NCBI GenBank assembly: GCA_026018925.1
Contig: JAKSZU010000027.1
Location: 3,915,531-3,979,530 of the forward strand
DNA: 64,000 nucleotides
Source of the DNA: Tupaia tana
Taxonomy: Eukaryota > Chordata > Mammalia > Scandentia > Tupaiidae
Reading direction: 5' to 3'
The notes under the pieces are model-generated. The model saw only the letters and a program-made list of their open reading frames with translations. It was not told the DNA's origin and made no database searches. The position numbers and the translations under genes were made by a program. This document shows, in pieces, positions 45,232 to 54,835 of the stretch; position 1 is the first letter of the stretch, and each line of letters begins with the position of its first letter.

Positions 45232-45493
45232 TTGTTTCTGCTGGGTTTTTTGAGAGAGAATTTTGTTACAGGGTGTGTTTGCACTGAGAAAGAGAGAAAG
45301 AGACAGCAAGAGAGAAAGCGAGAAATCACCCCCCAGGGTATGGCCATGCAATCCCTTCTCCTCCATTCTCCTCCTGGGATTTTGGGCACACACGCAGATG
45401 CACCCAACCTGAGTTTCAGGTCCGAGACTTGATTCTCAGTCAGCCATGTGGGAGTCCAGTGCCTTAACCACTATGCTATCTGCTGGCCCCAAG
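45232..45493 (-). mobile_element. Older family A SINE with TSD
   Basis: Minus-strand copy ending CTATCTGCTGGCCCC. TGAAATACGTTT/TGAAATAGGTTT flank it at 45220-45231 and 45494-45505. A short deletion removes part of the region before the B box. Confidence 0.88.
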
Positions 45494-46270
45494 TGAAATA
45501 GGTTTAAGAAAGAAAAAGCAGGTGAGTCTGAGATGACAATCAGACAGCGAAGTGGAGATGCCCAATCTGTCCACTGGATATACAAGCCTGGAGTGCAGGG
45601 AATGGGGCTGGCCTGATCTCCTGGGTGACTAAAGACAAGAAATTGAATGAAACGCACCATGGGAATGCTTGTAGTAAAGAAAGATAACAGGACAAACGAC
45701 CAAGCTTGGACATCCTCCAAATTAAGAGGCAGTGAAGACTAGAAGAAAGCAGCAGACTGAACTGAAGAGAAATGACCACCAGGAAAGAGAAAACCGAGAG
45801 TGCAATGTCCTGGAAAACCATGAAGACCGTCTACCAAGGAGCAGGCACTTACATCCGATGCCAGCAACAGGTTTCCGGTAAGCACAGGAAGTGACCGCTT
45901 ACTAACGGTTTGGAAGTCAGGGTCAGAAGGTGGCATCATGGGGAAGGCACTGAACTCCCATATGGCAGGCTGTGGTTTGAATCCCGGACCTAGTGGCTTG
46001 AATCTCACACCAAGCCCGTGTGTGTGTGCCCAAATTCTTGAGAGGCGAAAGGAGGAGAAGGGATTATGGCATGGCCATTTCCCCCCTAGGAGTGACTTCT
46101 CACTTTCTGTCTCTCTGCTGAGTACACACGCCCTGCAAAAATCTCTCAAAAACAACAGGGAAGTCACTGGTGACCATGACAACATGGACTCAGGTTCATG
46201 CTGAAGGTTTCCCCCTAATTGTGATGATTTTAAGAGGAAATGAAAGCAGAACTGGAAATGCCAGTATAAA
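45494..46270 (+). mobile_element. Ancient unnamed mammalian repeat, split by a SINE
   Basis: AGTGGAGATGCCCAATCTGT, CTGGATATACAAGCCTGGAG, AGAGTGCAATGTCCTGGAAAA, and after the SINE AGTCACTGGTGACCATGACA continue the same ancient family as at 38330-39365. Confidence 0.45.
45920..46158 (+). mobile_element. Older family A SINE
   Basis: Head GGTCAGAAGGTGGCATCATG, B box GGTTTGAATCC, end ACGCCCTGCAAAAATCTCTC. GGAAGTCA is duplicated at 45912-45919 and 46159-46166. Confidence 0.88.
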
Positions 46271-46429
46271 ATCACACCAAGAAGTTTTACTACCAAAAGG
46301 AAGCATGAATTGGAACAACAATGGAATGTTTTTAAGAAGAGTATTTTTAAAATGGAAAAAACAGCATATTTGTATACTGATAAGGAAGACCCAATAAGGA
46401 GGGAAAAGTTAATGAAGCAGGAGAGAAAT

Positions 46430-46580
46430 GCTTTGATCCTATAATTCCCCTATGAGATCCTTTTATTACCCCCACTGAACTAAGAGAAGAACAAAAATGT
46501 TAAATAATTTGCCCAAGGTCATACAATGAACTAATGAGTTGCAAAACCCTTGATTTTTAATCTCTATACTAGAACACTGA
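46430..46580 (-). mobile_element. MIR
   Basis: TAATTTGCCCAAGGTCATAC and AATGAGTTGCAAAACCCTTG are MIR core and tRNA-side motifs in reverse order. Confidence 0.7.
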
Positions 46581-46677
46581 TTTTCTAAGTAATAAGAGGA
46601 ATTACTCTACCAGTTATAAAAATGCACTATTTGAAACTACAATAATTAAAAGAAAGTGGCATAAGAACAGATTTATT

Positions 46678-46945
46678 AGCCCAGTCGAGGTGGCAGTCCG
46701 TGGCACAATGAGCTGCCATGCTAGAAGCCACATGGCCTACCATGGGTTTGGAGCCCTAAGACGGCTTGAAAACAGACCAAGTGTACACACGAATGCCCAA
46801 GTGCCTAACAAGCCGGAGGGCTGGAAAAGGGAGATCGTGGCATGAAGCGAGCCTGTCAGGTATAGTTCTCTCCCTCCCTTTCTCTCTCTTGCACGTGCAA
46901 GCACATGCACGTGAATATGCATACACTTTCTATCATGAAATTTAA
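46678..46945 (+). mobile_element. tRNA-like SINE (family C/D), old, nested in L1
   Basis: AGCCCAGTCGAGGTGGCAGT head, GGCTTGAAAACAGACC block, CT stretch with TCTCTCTTGCACGTGCAAGC, and an ATGAAATTTAAA end. Confidence 0.6.
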
Positions 46946-46988
46946 AGGAACAAATAGAATAGATTACTGATCAAATATAAAATGACAG

Positions 46989-47268
46989 CCTCCGGCGAGC
47001 CCCAAACACAATGGTTAAGTGCTGTACGCTGAGAGCTGGAACCCACATGGCCAGACGCAGTCGGGATCCTGACCCCTGAAGCCTGAAAAACATCCAGGTG
47101 GTGGATATGCAAGCCGAAGATCCTGACGAGAAAGAGAAATGGAGGAAAAGGGACTGCAGAGTCACAACACCCCATTGGGGAATGATTTCTCGCTCCCCAC
47201 TCTCTGTCTCACACGCTCTAGAGAGTACACACATTCTTTAATAATAAAATGAAATAAAGCAAAATAAA
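46989..47268 (+). mobile_element. Family C SINE with TSD, nested in L1
   Basis: Begins CCTCCGGCGAGCCCCAAACA; AAAACATCC block; GAATGATTTCTCGCTCCCC; AAAAT-rich tail. Perfect duplication ATAAAATGACAG at 46977-46988 and 47269-47280. Confidence 0.85.
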
Positions 47269-47423
47269 ATAAAATGACAGGCTCAAAGATAGGTAACAAT
47301 TTAGCATCTGATTAACAACAAAAATGTGTCAGAGAGAAAAATGGATGTCTCCTTTGGTTCATAATAAATTAAATGCCAAGTGCATCAAAGATTTAAACAT
47401 AAAAAATAAAATCAGAAAGACAA

Positions 47424-47680
47424 TTTTTTTTTTTTTTTTTTTTGGAGAGGTTTTTGCTATAGGGTGTGTGCGCTCACCAGAAAGACAGAAAGAGACAGAG
47501 AGACAGAAAGTGAGAAATCACCCCCCAGGGGGGATGGCCACACCGCAATCCTTTCTCCTCCATTCTCCTCTTGGGATCTTGGGCACGCACGCACACACAC
47601 CCGACGTGAGTTTAAGCCACATGGTCCGGGACGCGAACCACAGTTCAGCAACATAGCCATTATGCTAACTGCTGGTCCCA
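47424..47680 (-). mobile_element. Family A2 SINE, young, nested in L1
   Basis: Minus-strand copy with long poly-T and B box GGTTCGCGTCC. A deletion removes about 20 bp of the anticodon-arm region (GAACCACAG runs straight into TTCAGCAACATAG). Confidence 0.93.
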
Positions 47681-48021
47681 GAAAAAAAAATTTTAAACGT
47701 CATATTTTTATAATCTTGGGATGTAGCCAAGTTACTAAGAATATTTTTAAGTAGTAAAGATAACCACACAAAATTTAAAACCTCAATAAGTGGGGGGAAA
47801 AACCCACCATAAATAAATATAAAATATAAGCAAACTAGAAATATATTTTTATCCTACATAATAGACCAAAAGTAAATATCCTGAATATAAAAACACTCTC
47901 TACAAATTAATACAAAATTAGATCATTACCCAAACAGAAAAACAGACAAAAGACATGAACAGAAAACATTTTCTTTTACAAGCCTTATAGCAAGATGCAC
48001 AAAGAAACGCAAAAAAAAAAT

Positions 48022-48262
48022 GAGCTACTTCGTCTCAGCCACAGCGAAGTGTCAGCAGAGTACTTCTGCACGGCGGTATCAGTGTCAGAGGAGAGAGGCC
48101 TGAGTTCAGATCCCGGGACAACTTGAACATGCTCGAGTGTGCCTCTCACATCCGTTATCCTGGCTAGCTGGGAGACTTGGGGAAAACTGTGACGTGCAAG
48201 ACTTTGTAAAGGGTTCATGAATCTCTGTCTGTCCCTCTCTCTTCCTCAAGAGATAAACTTTT
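48022..48262 (+). mobile_element. Family D SINE, nested in L1
   Basis: TGAGCTACTTCGTCTCAGCC start; B-box-like GAGTTCAGATCCC; end CTCTCTCTTCCTCAAGAGAT then AAACTTTTTA. Confidence 0.6.
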
Positions 48263-48607
48263 TAAAAATCAGTTAATTTCCCTCCAGTCGGCAAGGATTA
48301 AAATGCTGACAAGACCCAGCAGTGGAAGTGTGTGCACTCAGGTGTTATGATGTGTCACCGGGGAGGGACAACCAGAGCATCTCCTCCAAAGGCAATTTAG
48401 AGGTAGGATGAAAACTTTCAAATGCACTTAATCTTCAACCCAGTAATTGTGCTTCTAGAATTTATCCCGAAAAGAATATACAAAATATATATACAAAAAT
48501 ATACTTACAACTATGCATATACTGATACTACGAAAATACAGAACGAGCCAACCTGCAACACCACTTACTGAAAACAATGGAAATGTCCATTATTAAGAAA
48601 TCGGGAA

Positions 48608-48845
48608 GGGCCAGCAGGTGGTGTGTTGGTTAAGGTACTGGATCCACGTGGCTGACCATGGTTCAAGTTCCGGACCCAGCAGCCTGAAAATCATGCAGAT
48701 GTGTGTGTGCGTGCCCAAAATCCTGAGAGGGATTGCAGTATGACCATCCCCCCAGTGGGTGATTTCTCACTTTACTTCCATCTCTCTCTCTCTCTCTTTC
48801 TCTGTCTCTCTCCTTCCAGCAAGCCCACACATCCTACAGCAAAAT
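48608..48845 (+). mobile_element. Older family A/C SINE at the L1 edge
   Basis: GGGCCAGCAGGTGGTGTGTT head with B box GGTTCAAGTTCC, CT run, CACATCCTACAGCAAAAT end. Followed by about 80 bp of AT-only palindromic sequence (TTTAAATTT motifs). Confidence 0.83.
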
Positions 48846-48930
48846 TAAAGTTTAAAATTTAAATTAAATTTAATTAAAATTAAATTTAAATTTAAAAATT
48901 AAAAAACTATTAAAAATAAAAATAAAGTAA

Positions 48931-49190
48931 TTGGACCAGCCAGTGGTGTGATGATTAAGGTTGCTGGATCCCACATGGCCAGCTGTACAGTGACGGTCTC
49001 AGACCCAGACCCAGACTGAAAACATGCCAGCCACATGTAAGTGCGCCACACAAAGTCCTGACAGGAAGGGGAAATGGAGGAGAAAGGACTGTGTGTGACC
49101 ATGTCCGATGGGGGGGGCAATTTCTCGATTTCTCTCTCTCTCTCTCTCTCTCTTCGCGCGCACGCGCGCGCACGCACATGCCATGTGTGC
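48931..49190 (+). mobile_element. Family C-like SINE with purine-pyrimidine alternating end
   Basis: TTGGACCAGCCAGTGGTGTG head, doubled GACCCAGACCCAGACTG, CT run, then CGCGCGCACGCGCGCGCACG at about 49156-49175. Confidence 0.78.
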
Positions 49191-49429
49191 ATCATTGATC
49201 TAATCTAATCCAATTAATCTAATGCATGGTGCAATCATCAAGATCCAATTCACACCCACAGGCCTCGCCACCTCCCAGCCGATATTCCGGAACGTGAAAC
49301 TCTGAGGGGCAGGTCATCATCCCACCCCTAACAGGGACACGGGGAAAGCGGGATGGGGAGTACTTCCTCCCCGCACCTCTCTGCGTTTCTATACTCCTGA
49401 CACTGCACACACGGGCTCCCGCGGCATGT

Positions 49430-49700
49430 CTGCTAACAGCTTTATTCGGATACAGCGCACACACCATGCAACTCGCCCACCTGAAGCATACGGTCCGCTG
49501 GTTCACAGAACACACGGAGTTGAGCACGCATTACCACAGCAAGGGTAAATTTTAGAAGACTTTGATTAGCCCACCCCAAAACCACCTGGCACCCCTTCCA
49601 GTCATTCTTTCCCACTGTCACCCTGGGCCCCGCAACTCCTAAGCTAGCTGCTGTCCCTAGAGACTCCTATCCTGGACATTTCATACCGAAGGGCTCACAG
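49430..49700. mobile_element. L1M-like 3' region fragment
   Basis: AACAGCTTTATTCGGATACAG, CACACCATGCAACTCGCCC, GTTCACAGAACACACGGAGT and TATCCTGGACATTTCATACC follow a very common mammal-wide L1-associated segment. Confidence 0.6.
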
Positions 49701-50251
49701 AGCAGGCAGCTCCTGTGACTGGCTTCCACGTCTGTACTTCCTACTGCCCACTCGGGTAAAGCTAAAATGATGATTTCTCTGGAAGCAGGTGGCATGAGCT
49801 AAGGGAAAATTTGCTGTGACTGTTTGAGACTTTTGAAAGTTAGTGTACGGGAGGTGCTGTAATGTATAGATTTCACAATCTTTTGTGCCGTTTATTACAG
49901 TACAGGTGATTAAAAATACTGTTTTACAATAGCAAACCCCTGTATTTAATACACCTGCGTTTCGGGAAGCTATTTTTTCATATTATAGTTGGATTTTCAG
50001 AATATATTCATACAGTGACATGACATACAGCAGAGAAGATGAATAAATAAGCGCTATGTGTACCAACACAGATACATCTTAAAATATTGAGAGAAATATT
50101 TAAGCTGCAAGAGGATACATCTAACCAAAAATATTAACAATAACAAATGCTGGCAAAGATGTGAAGTAGTAGGAACCCTCGCCCATCACTGATAGGAGTA
50201 GATAATGTGCAGCCACTTGGGAACGAAGTCTGGCAGTTTCTTAAATTGTCA

Positions 50252-50636
50252 TACGACCCCGCAGTCCCACTCTCTGCCGTACGACCCCGCAGTCCCACTC
50301 TCTGCCGTACGACCCCGCAGTCCCACTCTCTGCAGTAAGACCCCGCAGTCCCACTCTCTGTCGTACGACCCCCGCAGTCCCACTCTCTGCAGTAAGACCC
50401 CGCAGTCCCACTCTCTGCAGTAAGACCCCACAGTCCCACTCTCTGCCGTACGACCCCGCAGTCCCACTCTCTGCCGTACGACCCCGCAGTCCCACTCTCT
50501 GCAGTAAGACCCCGCAGTCCCACTCTCTGTCGTACGACCCCGCAGTCCCACTCTCTGCAGTAAGACCCCACAGTCCCACTCTCTGCAGTAAGACCCCGCA
50601 GTCCCACTCTCTGTCGTACGACCCCGCAATCCCACT
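50252..50636 (+). repeat. 28-bp minisatellite grown from an L1 segment, 13 copies plus partial
   Basis: The unit TACGACCCCGCAGTCCCACT then CTCTGCCG equals the L1 stretch normally read as TATGACCCAGCAATCCCACT. The last copy returns to GCAATCCCACT and continues in L1 order (TCTCTACCCAAGAG). Copies differ in the last bases (CCG, CAG or TCG), and the order CCG, CCG, CAG, TCG, CAG, CAG occurs twice, giving a 6-unit higher-order repeat of about 169 bp. Long minus-strand open frames here are repeat artefacts. Confidence 0.97.
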
Positions 50637-50735
50637 TGTACGTCTCTACCCAAGAGAGAGGGAGAGACGATGTCCACACCAAGACTCGGACATGAGTGTT
50701 CTTAGCAGATTAGTTTATAAAAGCCAAAATTCAGG

Positions 50736-51002
50736 GGGAACCAGCAGTTAGCGTAATGGCTATGTCACTGGACTCCCACGTAGTCGACCGCGGTTCATGT
50801 CCCGGACCCGGTGGCTTAAAACTCACGCCAGGCGCGTGTGCATGCGTGCCCAAGATCCCGAGAGGAGAATGGAGGAGAAGGGATTGCGGCGTGACCATCC
50901 CCCCGGGGGGTGATTTCTCGCTTTCTGTCTCTATGTCTCTCTCTGTCTGTCTGGCGAGCGCAGAGAGAAAATCTCTCAAAAAAAAAAAAAAAAAAAAAAA
51001 GA
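50736..51002 (+). mobile_element. Family A2 SINE, young, nested in L1
   Basis: Full-length with B box GGTTCATGTCC (decayed GGTTCGCGTCC). Perfect 17-bp duplication AAAAGCCAAAATTCAGG at 50719-50735 and 51003-51019. Its 3' end lacks the CGCCCTATAGC part. Confidence 0.95.
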
Positions 51003-51480
51003 AAAAGCCAAAATTCAGGAACATCTTCCTGTCATGGGATGGAATGACTTGGAATAAAGTCATTCTTGCTTGTTTTCTCTCACGTTGGTCAGTACGCTGA
51101 GAAAATGTACTAATGGTAACAGTCACCAATAAAAAGGAGTGAGGTATATATACATGCTGTGAAGTAAAACAAATCTCAAAAATTTTTGCTCAGAAAATAA
51201 AAGCCAGACACAACAGACCAAATACTGTATGATTTCATTTACGTGAAATCTAGAAGGGACAAAGCTACAGAGACAGAAAACAGATGAGCTACAGCTACCC
51301 TGGGCAGGGCAGAGGGTTAGAAGTTAACGTGTATAAAAGATCTCAGCAGAGTGATGAAAATGTCCTGCAACGCACGCAGGGTGATGGCAACTTGTACACT
51401 TAGTTTAAATAATATTTTCTTCAATGAACTGTATGCTTGGAAGGTAAATTACACCTGGATGCCTGACACAGCCAATCCCC

Positions 51481-52979
51481 CATCCCTCATCAAGGATCAT
51501 TTTTTAGTGTAAATTGATAGGAAAGTGTCCAACAATGAATGTGGTAGTGTCTAAAGGTTTCCTAACAACATTGCAGAAAAAGGGATGGGAGGGGATCCAT
51601 TTTGTCGTGACAGAGTTAAGTATGTCCGAATGAGCTTAAAAAGCTACTAACTTACTGGCACACTGACCAACCTAAGATAGTAAATATTACCTCTTAATCT
51701 TGGCTACGTCAAACCTAGATATTAAGGAAAAGGTACTGAAATTTGGTAATTATACCAGACTCTCTATTTCAGACACAGTAACTAAGTTATATTTACAAGG
51801 AAACTTTTGCGCCATGAAGTTGAGAGAATTATGAAACCGTCTGATAGCTGAGCAAGAAGGCACGCCATGACCGGAGGCCAACAGCAAGCCCAGGAAAGGG
51901 GACGCGTGTGAGCCACGGACGGGCCATCCACGCGCCCGCCCACTCCACACCCAGCGGAGAGCAGCTGCTCAGCCAACCTGCTCCTTGCCCGCTGCAGGTG
52001 CGAGACAGGGCGAAGCAGCTAAGGAAAGCAAGGGGTGGGAGGTGCAGCCGCGGAGTCCTCCAGCATTTATGCCACTCGACCCTTCCACGAGCATGTCCTC
52101 TGAGCCCCTTGCACTTTATTCTGATTAAATCAAGTGCCATTTGTTTAAATTAACATAGATCATCTAGCTTTAAAAAAAAAAATCAACTTAAGAGAAAATA
52201 AGCAAGAATAACTTCATTCCAAGTAAGGTAACTAATAAAAACTGCTTCAAAAATTTTTTTTAAAACTATGAAAAGGAATCTCAGATCTGGCTAAAATCTT
52301 GCCACTGAATATATCTATTTCCTTCTTAATGAGTGGACTGTGTTTAGAACTTAGACGTAAGACCTCAGAGCTAAGAAAGATAATGCTATGAAAATGAGCC
52401 TTACAAAAGAAGCTATAAGAAAAAAAATACATAAACAGTGCCTAAGAAAAAAAAATAATTTGTCATGATACCTTGTTAAGGATTTTGCGGTGGAAAATTA
52501 TGAACAGGTGTTAGTCATCAAAGACTATTGCTCATTTGATTCTGCCACAGTCCAAGGTAAAAAGGAAAAAAGTGAAACAGGAAATCGTGCATCTCTCTCT
52601 CAGGCAAAAATCCCATGCCCTTTTGTCAAGCAGAGAGAAATAATTCTAAAATAAAATATTTTCATAGATTATTATTCCCATACCTAGAATAATACTAATT
52701 CAGTCAATTAGATACTAAGTCCTTACCATGTGAGATTCTATTAAAGAATGAAATACTGCTATTAGCCACAGGGCATTCTGCCAGGAAGTAGAAAATTCTA
52801 AGTCAATCCATACCTGAAAATGTAATCATGTAACTCCACATCCACGTTTTACCCTTCCATTCCAATACTTTCCTTCCTTCTCTTGTCTTCACAATTATTA
52901 AAAGAGAGACAACATGAGTGATATTACAGTACGTAATAACATATTTTATACACATACGGAATGTTTACAAAAAACTACC
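51481..52979. other. Unique DNA with a GC-rich patch
   Basis: A GC-rich patch at about 51890-52110 has open frames on both strands without recognisable domains. Otherwise AT-rich, no feature recognised. Confidence 0.5.
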
Positions 52980-53224
52980 TGGGACTGGTTGCACAGTGGC
53001 TAAGACAGCTAGATCCCACATGTCAACTGTGAAGTTCAAGTCCTGGAGAGGGCAGACTGGAAAACACACTGGGCACATATGTGTGCATGCGTGCACGTAT
53101 GTACCCAAGATCCCAAAAGGAGGATGAAATGGAGAGTAAGGGACTATGGGGGTATCTTCTCTTTCCTTTACCCCCTTCCCACCCCTTTGAAGGAAACAAA
53201 TCCTCTAGTAACTTTTTTTTAAAT
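52980..53224 (+). mobile_element. Family C SINE
   Basis: TGGGACTGGTTGCACAGTGG head, B-box-like AGTTCAAGTCC, GGAAAACACACTGGGCAC block, end AATCCTCTAGTAACTTT. Confidence 0.78.
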
Positions 53225-53317
53225 CTCTGGTAAGTTAGCAATGCTTATCACTGAGGTACCCCTAGCAGGTTATTATTTTACTGGATCCCAGCGGTGCCAT
53301 GAATCCACCCATTACTT

Positions 53318-53596
53318 TCTTTTTCTTTCTTTTTTTTTTTTTTTTTTTGAGAGGTTTTCGCTATAGGGCGCGTATGCTCGCCAGACAGACAGAGAGAGAC
53401 ATAGAGACAGAAAGCGAGAAATCACCCCCCAGGGGGGATGGTCACGCCGCAATCCCTTCTCCTCCATTCTCCTCTCAGGATCTTGGGCACGCACACATGC
53501 CCGGCATGAGTTTTAAGCCACCGGGTCCGGGACGCGAACCGCGGTCGACTACGTGGGAGTCCAGCAACATAGCCATTACGCTAACTGCTGATTCCC
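53318..53596 (-). mobile_element. Family A2 SINE, young, with TSD
   Basis: Full-length minus-strand copy, B box GGTTCGCGTCC. Perfect duplication TCCACCCATTACTT at 53304-53317 and 53597-53610. Confidence 0.95.
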
Positions 53597-53734
53597 TCCA
53601 CCCATTACTTCTTAAGAAGGCCAAATCATGCCCTTGGTCTGAGAGAATCCCATGACACCAGTGCAAAAATTACTCAGGAAACATATACACAGTACACTCT
53701 GTGCACGAGCAGACGGCTTCACACGGGCAGAACC

Positions 53735-53905
53735 CACGGAGGTCAAGAGCATGCATTCTAGAGCCCGAATCTTGCTGGTAAGATTCTGGGACAAATTACT
53801 TAAGCTACTTCGTCTGTAAAGTGGGGACCTGACTCAGTCACCGAGAAGGTCCAATGATGGCGTCTGTAGAAAGCGCTCAGAACGGGGCCTCCTGGTAAGC
53901 GCCCC
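53735..53905 (+). mobile_element. MIR
   Basis: GAGCATGCATTCTAGAGCCC, GGGACAAATTACTTAAGCTAC, CGTCTGTAAAGTGGGGACCTG and AGCGCTCAGAACGGGGCCT follow MIR order. Confidence 0.75.
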
Positions 53906-54519
53906 TTCAGTAGTGTGTGCGACCTACCTGCCCCCCCCTTCCCTCCCCCGACTAACTTTCCAAACTCTCTTCTTTCCAGAGTAAAAAGGCCACCTATGGG
54001 ACACTTCTTGGCATCTGCTTCCCAGAGTGTTTTTTTTCCCCATACAGTTTGCTGGAATATTTTATTTGTGGCTGGCTCTGACTTTATGTTAATTGTGCTT
54101 TTTGTTTCCTGCAAAAAATGCAGTGCCTTACTATGGCTGTATTTAGAATTGTAAATTTCAAAATCTATAAATAAAAAGTTAAAATAAATAATTTTACAGG
54201 AAGCTAGTCCTGATTATAAATGCAGACTAATGACTTTTTCCCCTACCCAACAAGAATAAAAAGAAATGATCTGAAATAGCCCCAAATCTGTTGCTTACAA
54301 ATAGTACGACATGTCTTTTATTGGCTCAAAATCAGGTATTATTAATTGTGAAGACCCGACTGAGTTCATTTGTACAGGGGTGGGGTTTATGATGTGAAAA
54401 TCCTATAAAACTGGATCAATGTAAGTGAAGCGTGGTCTTAGATTTAAATATTTTTTAATCCTTCTGCTTTTCCAGTACTTGACCTCCCCGTACTCTTTCC
54501 CAGGTGTTCTGTCATTTAA

Positions 54520-54665
54520 GCAGAGCCCAGGGACGGAGGGCGAGCACCTGTCCCAGGCCGCGCTCTGCACGGCGGCGGAAACGCCAGGCGAGGCGGACCT
54601 GAAGCGGACAACCCGCAGTCAGGCAGCCAGTCCTCGGGCTCCGTCACCACGTCCTAGCACGTGTG
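54520..54665. other. Small CpG-rich patch
   Basis: About 145 bp dense in CpG in an AT-rich neighbourhood, with a Pro/Ser/Ala-rich open frame. Too short for a promoter CpG island, and no gene start is visible. Confidence 0.4.
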
Positions 54666-54699
54666 GCTGATGGAACCCTCACAGGCCACGTGAGAGCTT

Positions 54700-54835
54700 G
54701 TCTCGCCTTCAACAGTTTGTAAATGAAAAAAAATAAAGAGATTGAGAAAGACAAACTGACTTGCTCGACATCACAGTTAGCGTGTGGCAGCACTGTGACC
54801 CAAATCCCCAGCGACTCCCGATCTGCCCCAAGCGT
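54700..54835 (-). mobile_element. MIR fragment
   Basis: ATTGAGAAAGACAAACTGAC, TTGCTCGACATCACAGTTAG, GGCAGCACTGTGACCCAAAT match the MIR half in reverse. Confidence 0.6.

Larger units (their letters stand above)
46590..48607 (+). mobile_element. L1 ORF2/3' remnant carrying four nested SINEs
   Basis: L1-like pieces lie between the SINEs: AAACTACAATAATTAAAAGA..GGCATAAGAACAGAT, ATCAAAGATTTAAACATAAA, AAAAACAGACAAAAGACATG, CAACCCAGTAATTGTGCTTC, GGAAATGTCCATTATTAAG. Their order fits the end of L1 ORF2 in plus orientation. Reading frames are destroyed. Confidence 0.65.
50040..51480 (+). mobile_element. L1 ORF2 end and 3' UTR remnant, interrupted twice
   Basis: AACAAATGCTGGCAAAGATG, CAGCCACTTGGGAACGAAGT and CTGGCAGTTTC lead into the minisatellite. 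L1 sequence resumes with TACGTCTCTACCCAAGAGAG, TGTCCACACCAAGACTCGG, TTCTTAGCAGATTAG, then after a SINE CAATAAAAAGGAGTGAGG and ACTGTATGATTTCATTTACG. Order and orientation agree with L1. Confidence 0.75.

Noticed and set aside
50134-50682. Minus-strand open frames of 182, 142 and 112 codons
   Set aside because: Translations of the L1-derived 28-bp array; cyclic repeats with no start context or family.
54425-54670. 81-codon open frame with a hydrophobic start resembling a signal peptide
   Set aside because: The start lies in AT-rich unique DNA and the rest in a short CpG-rich patch; no family match and no gene context.
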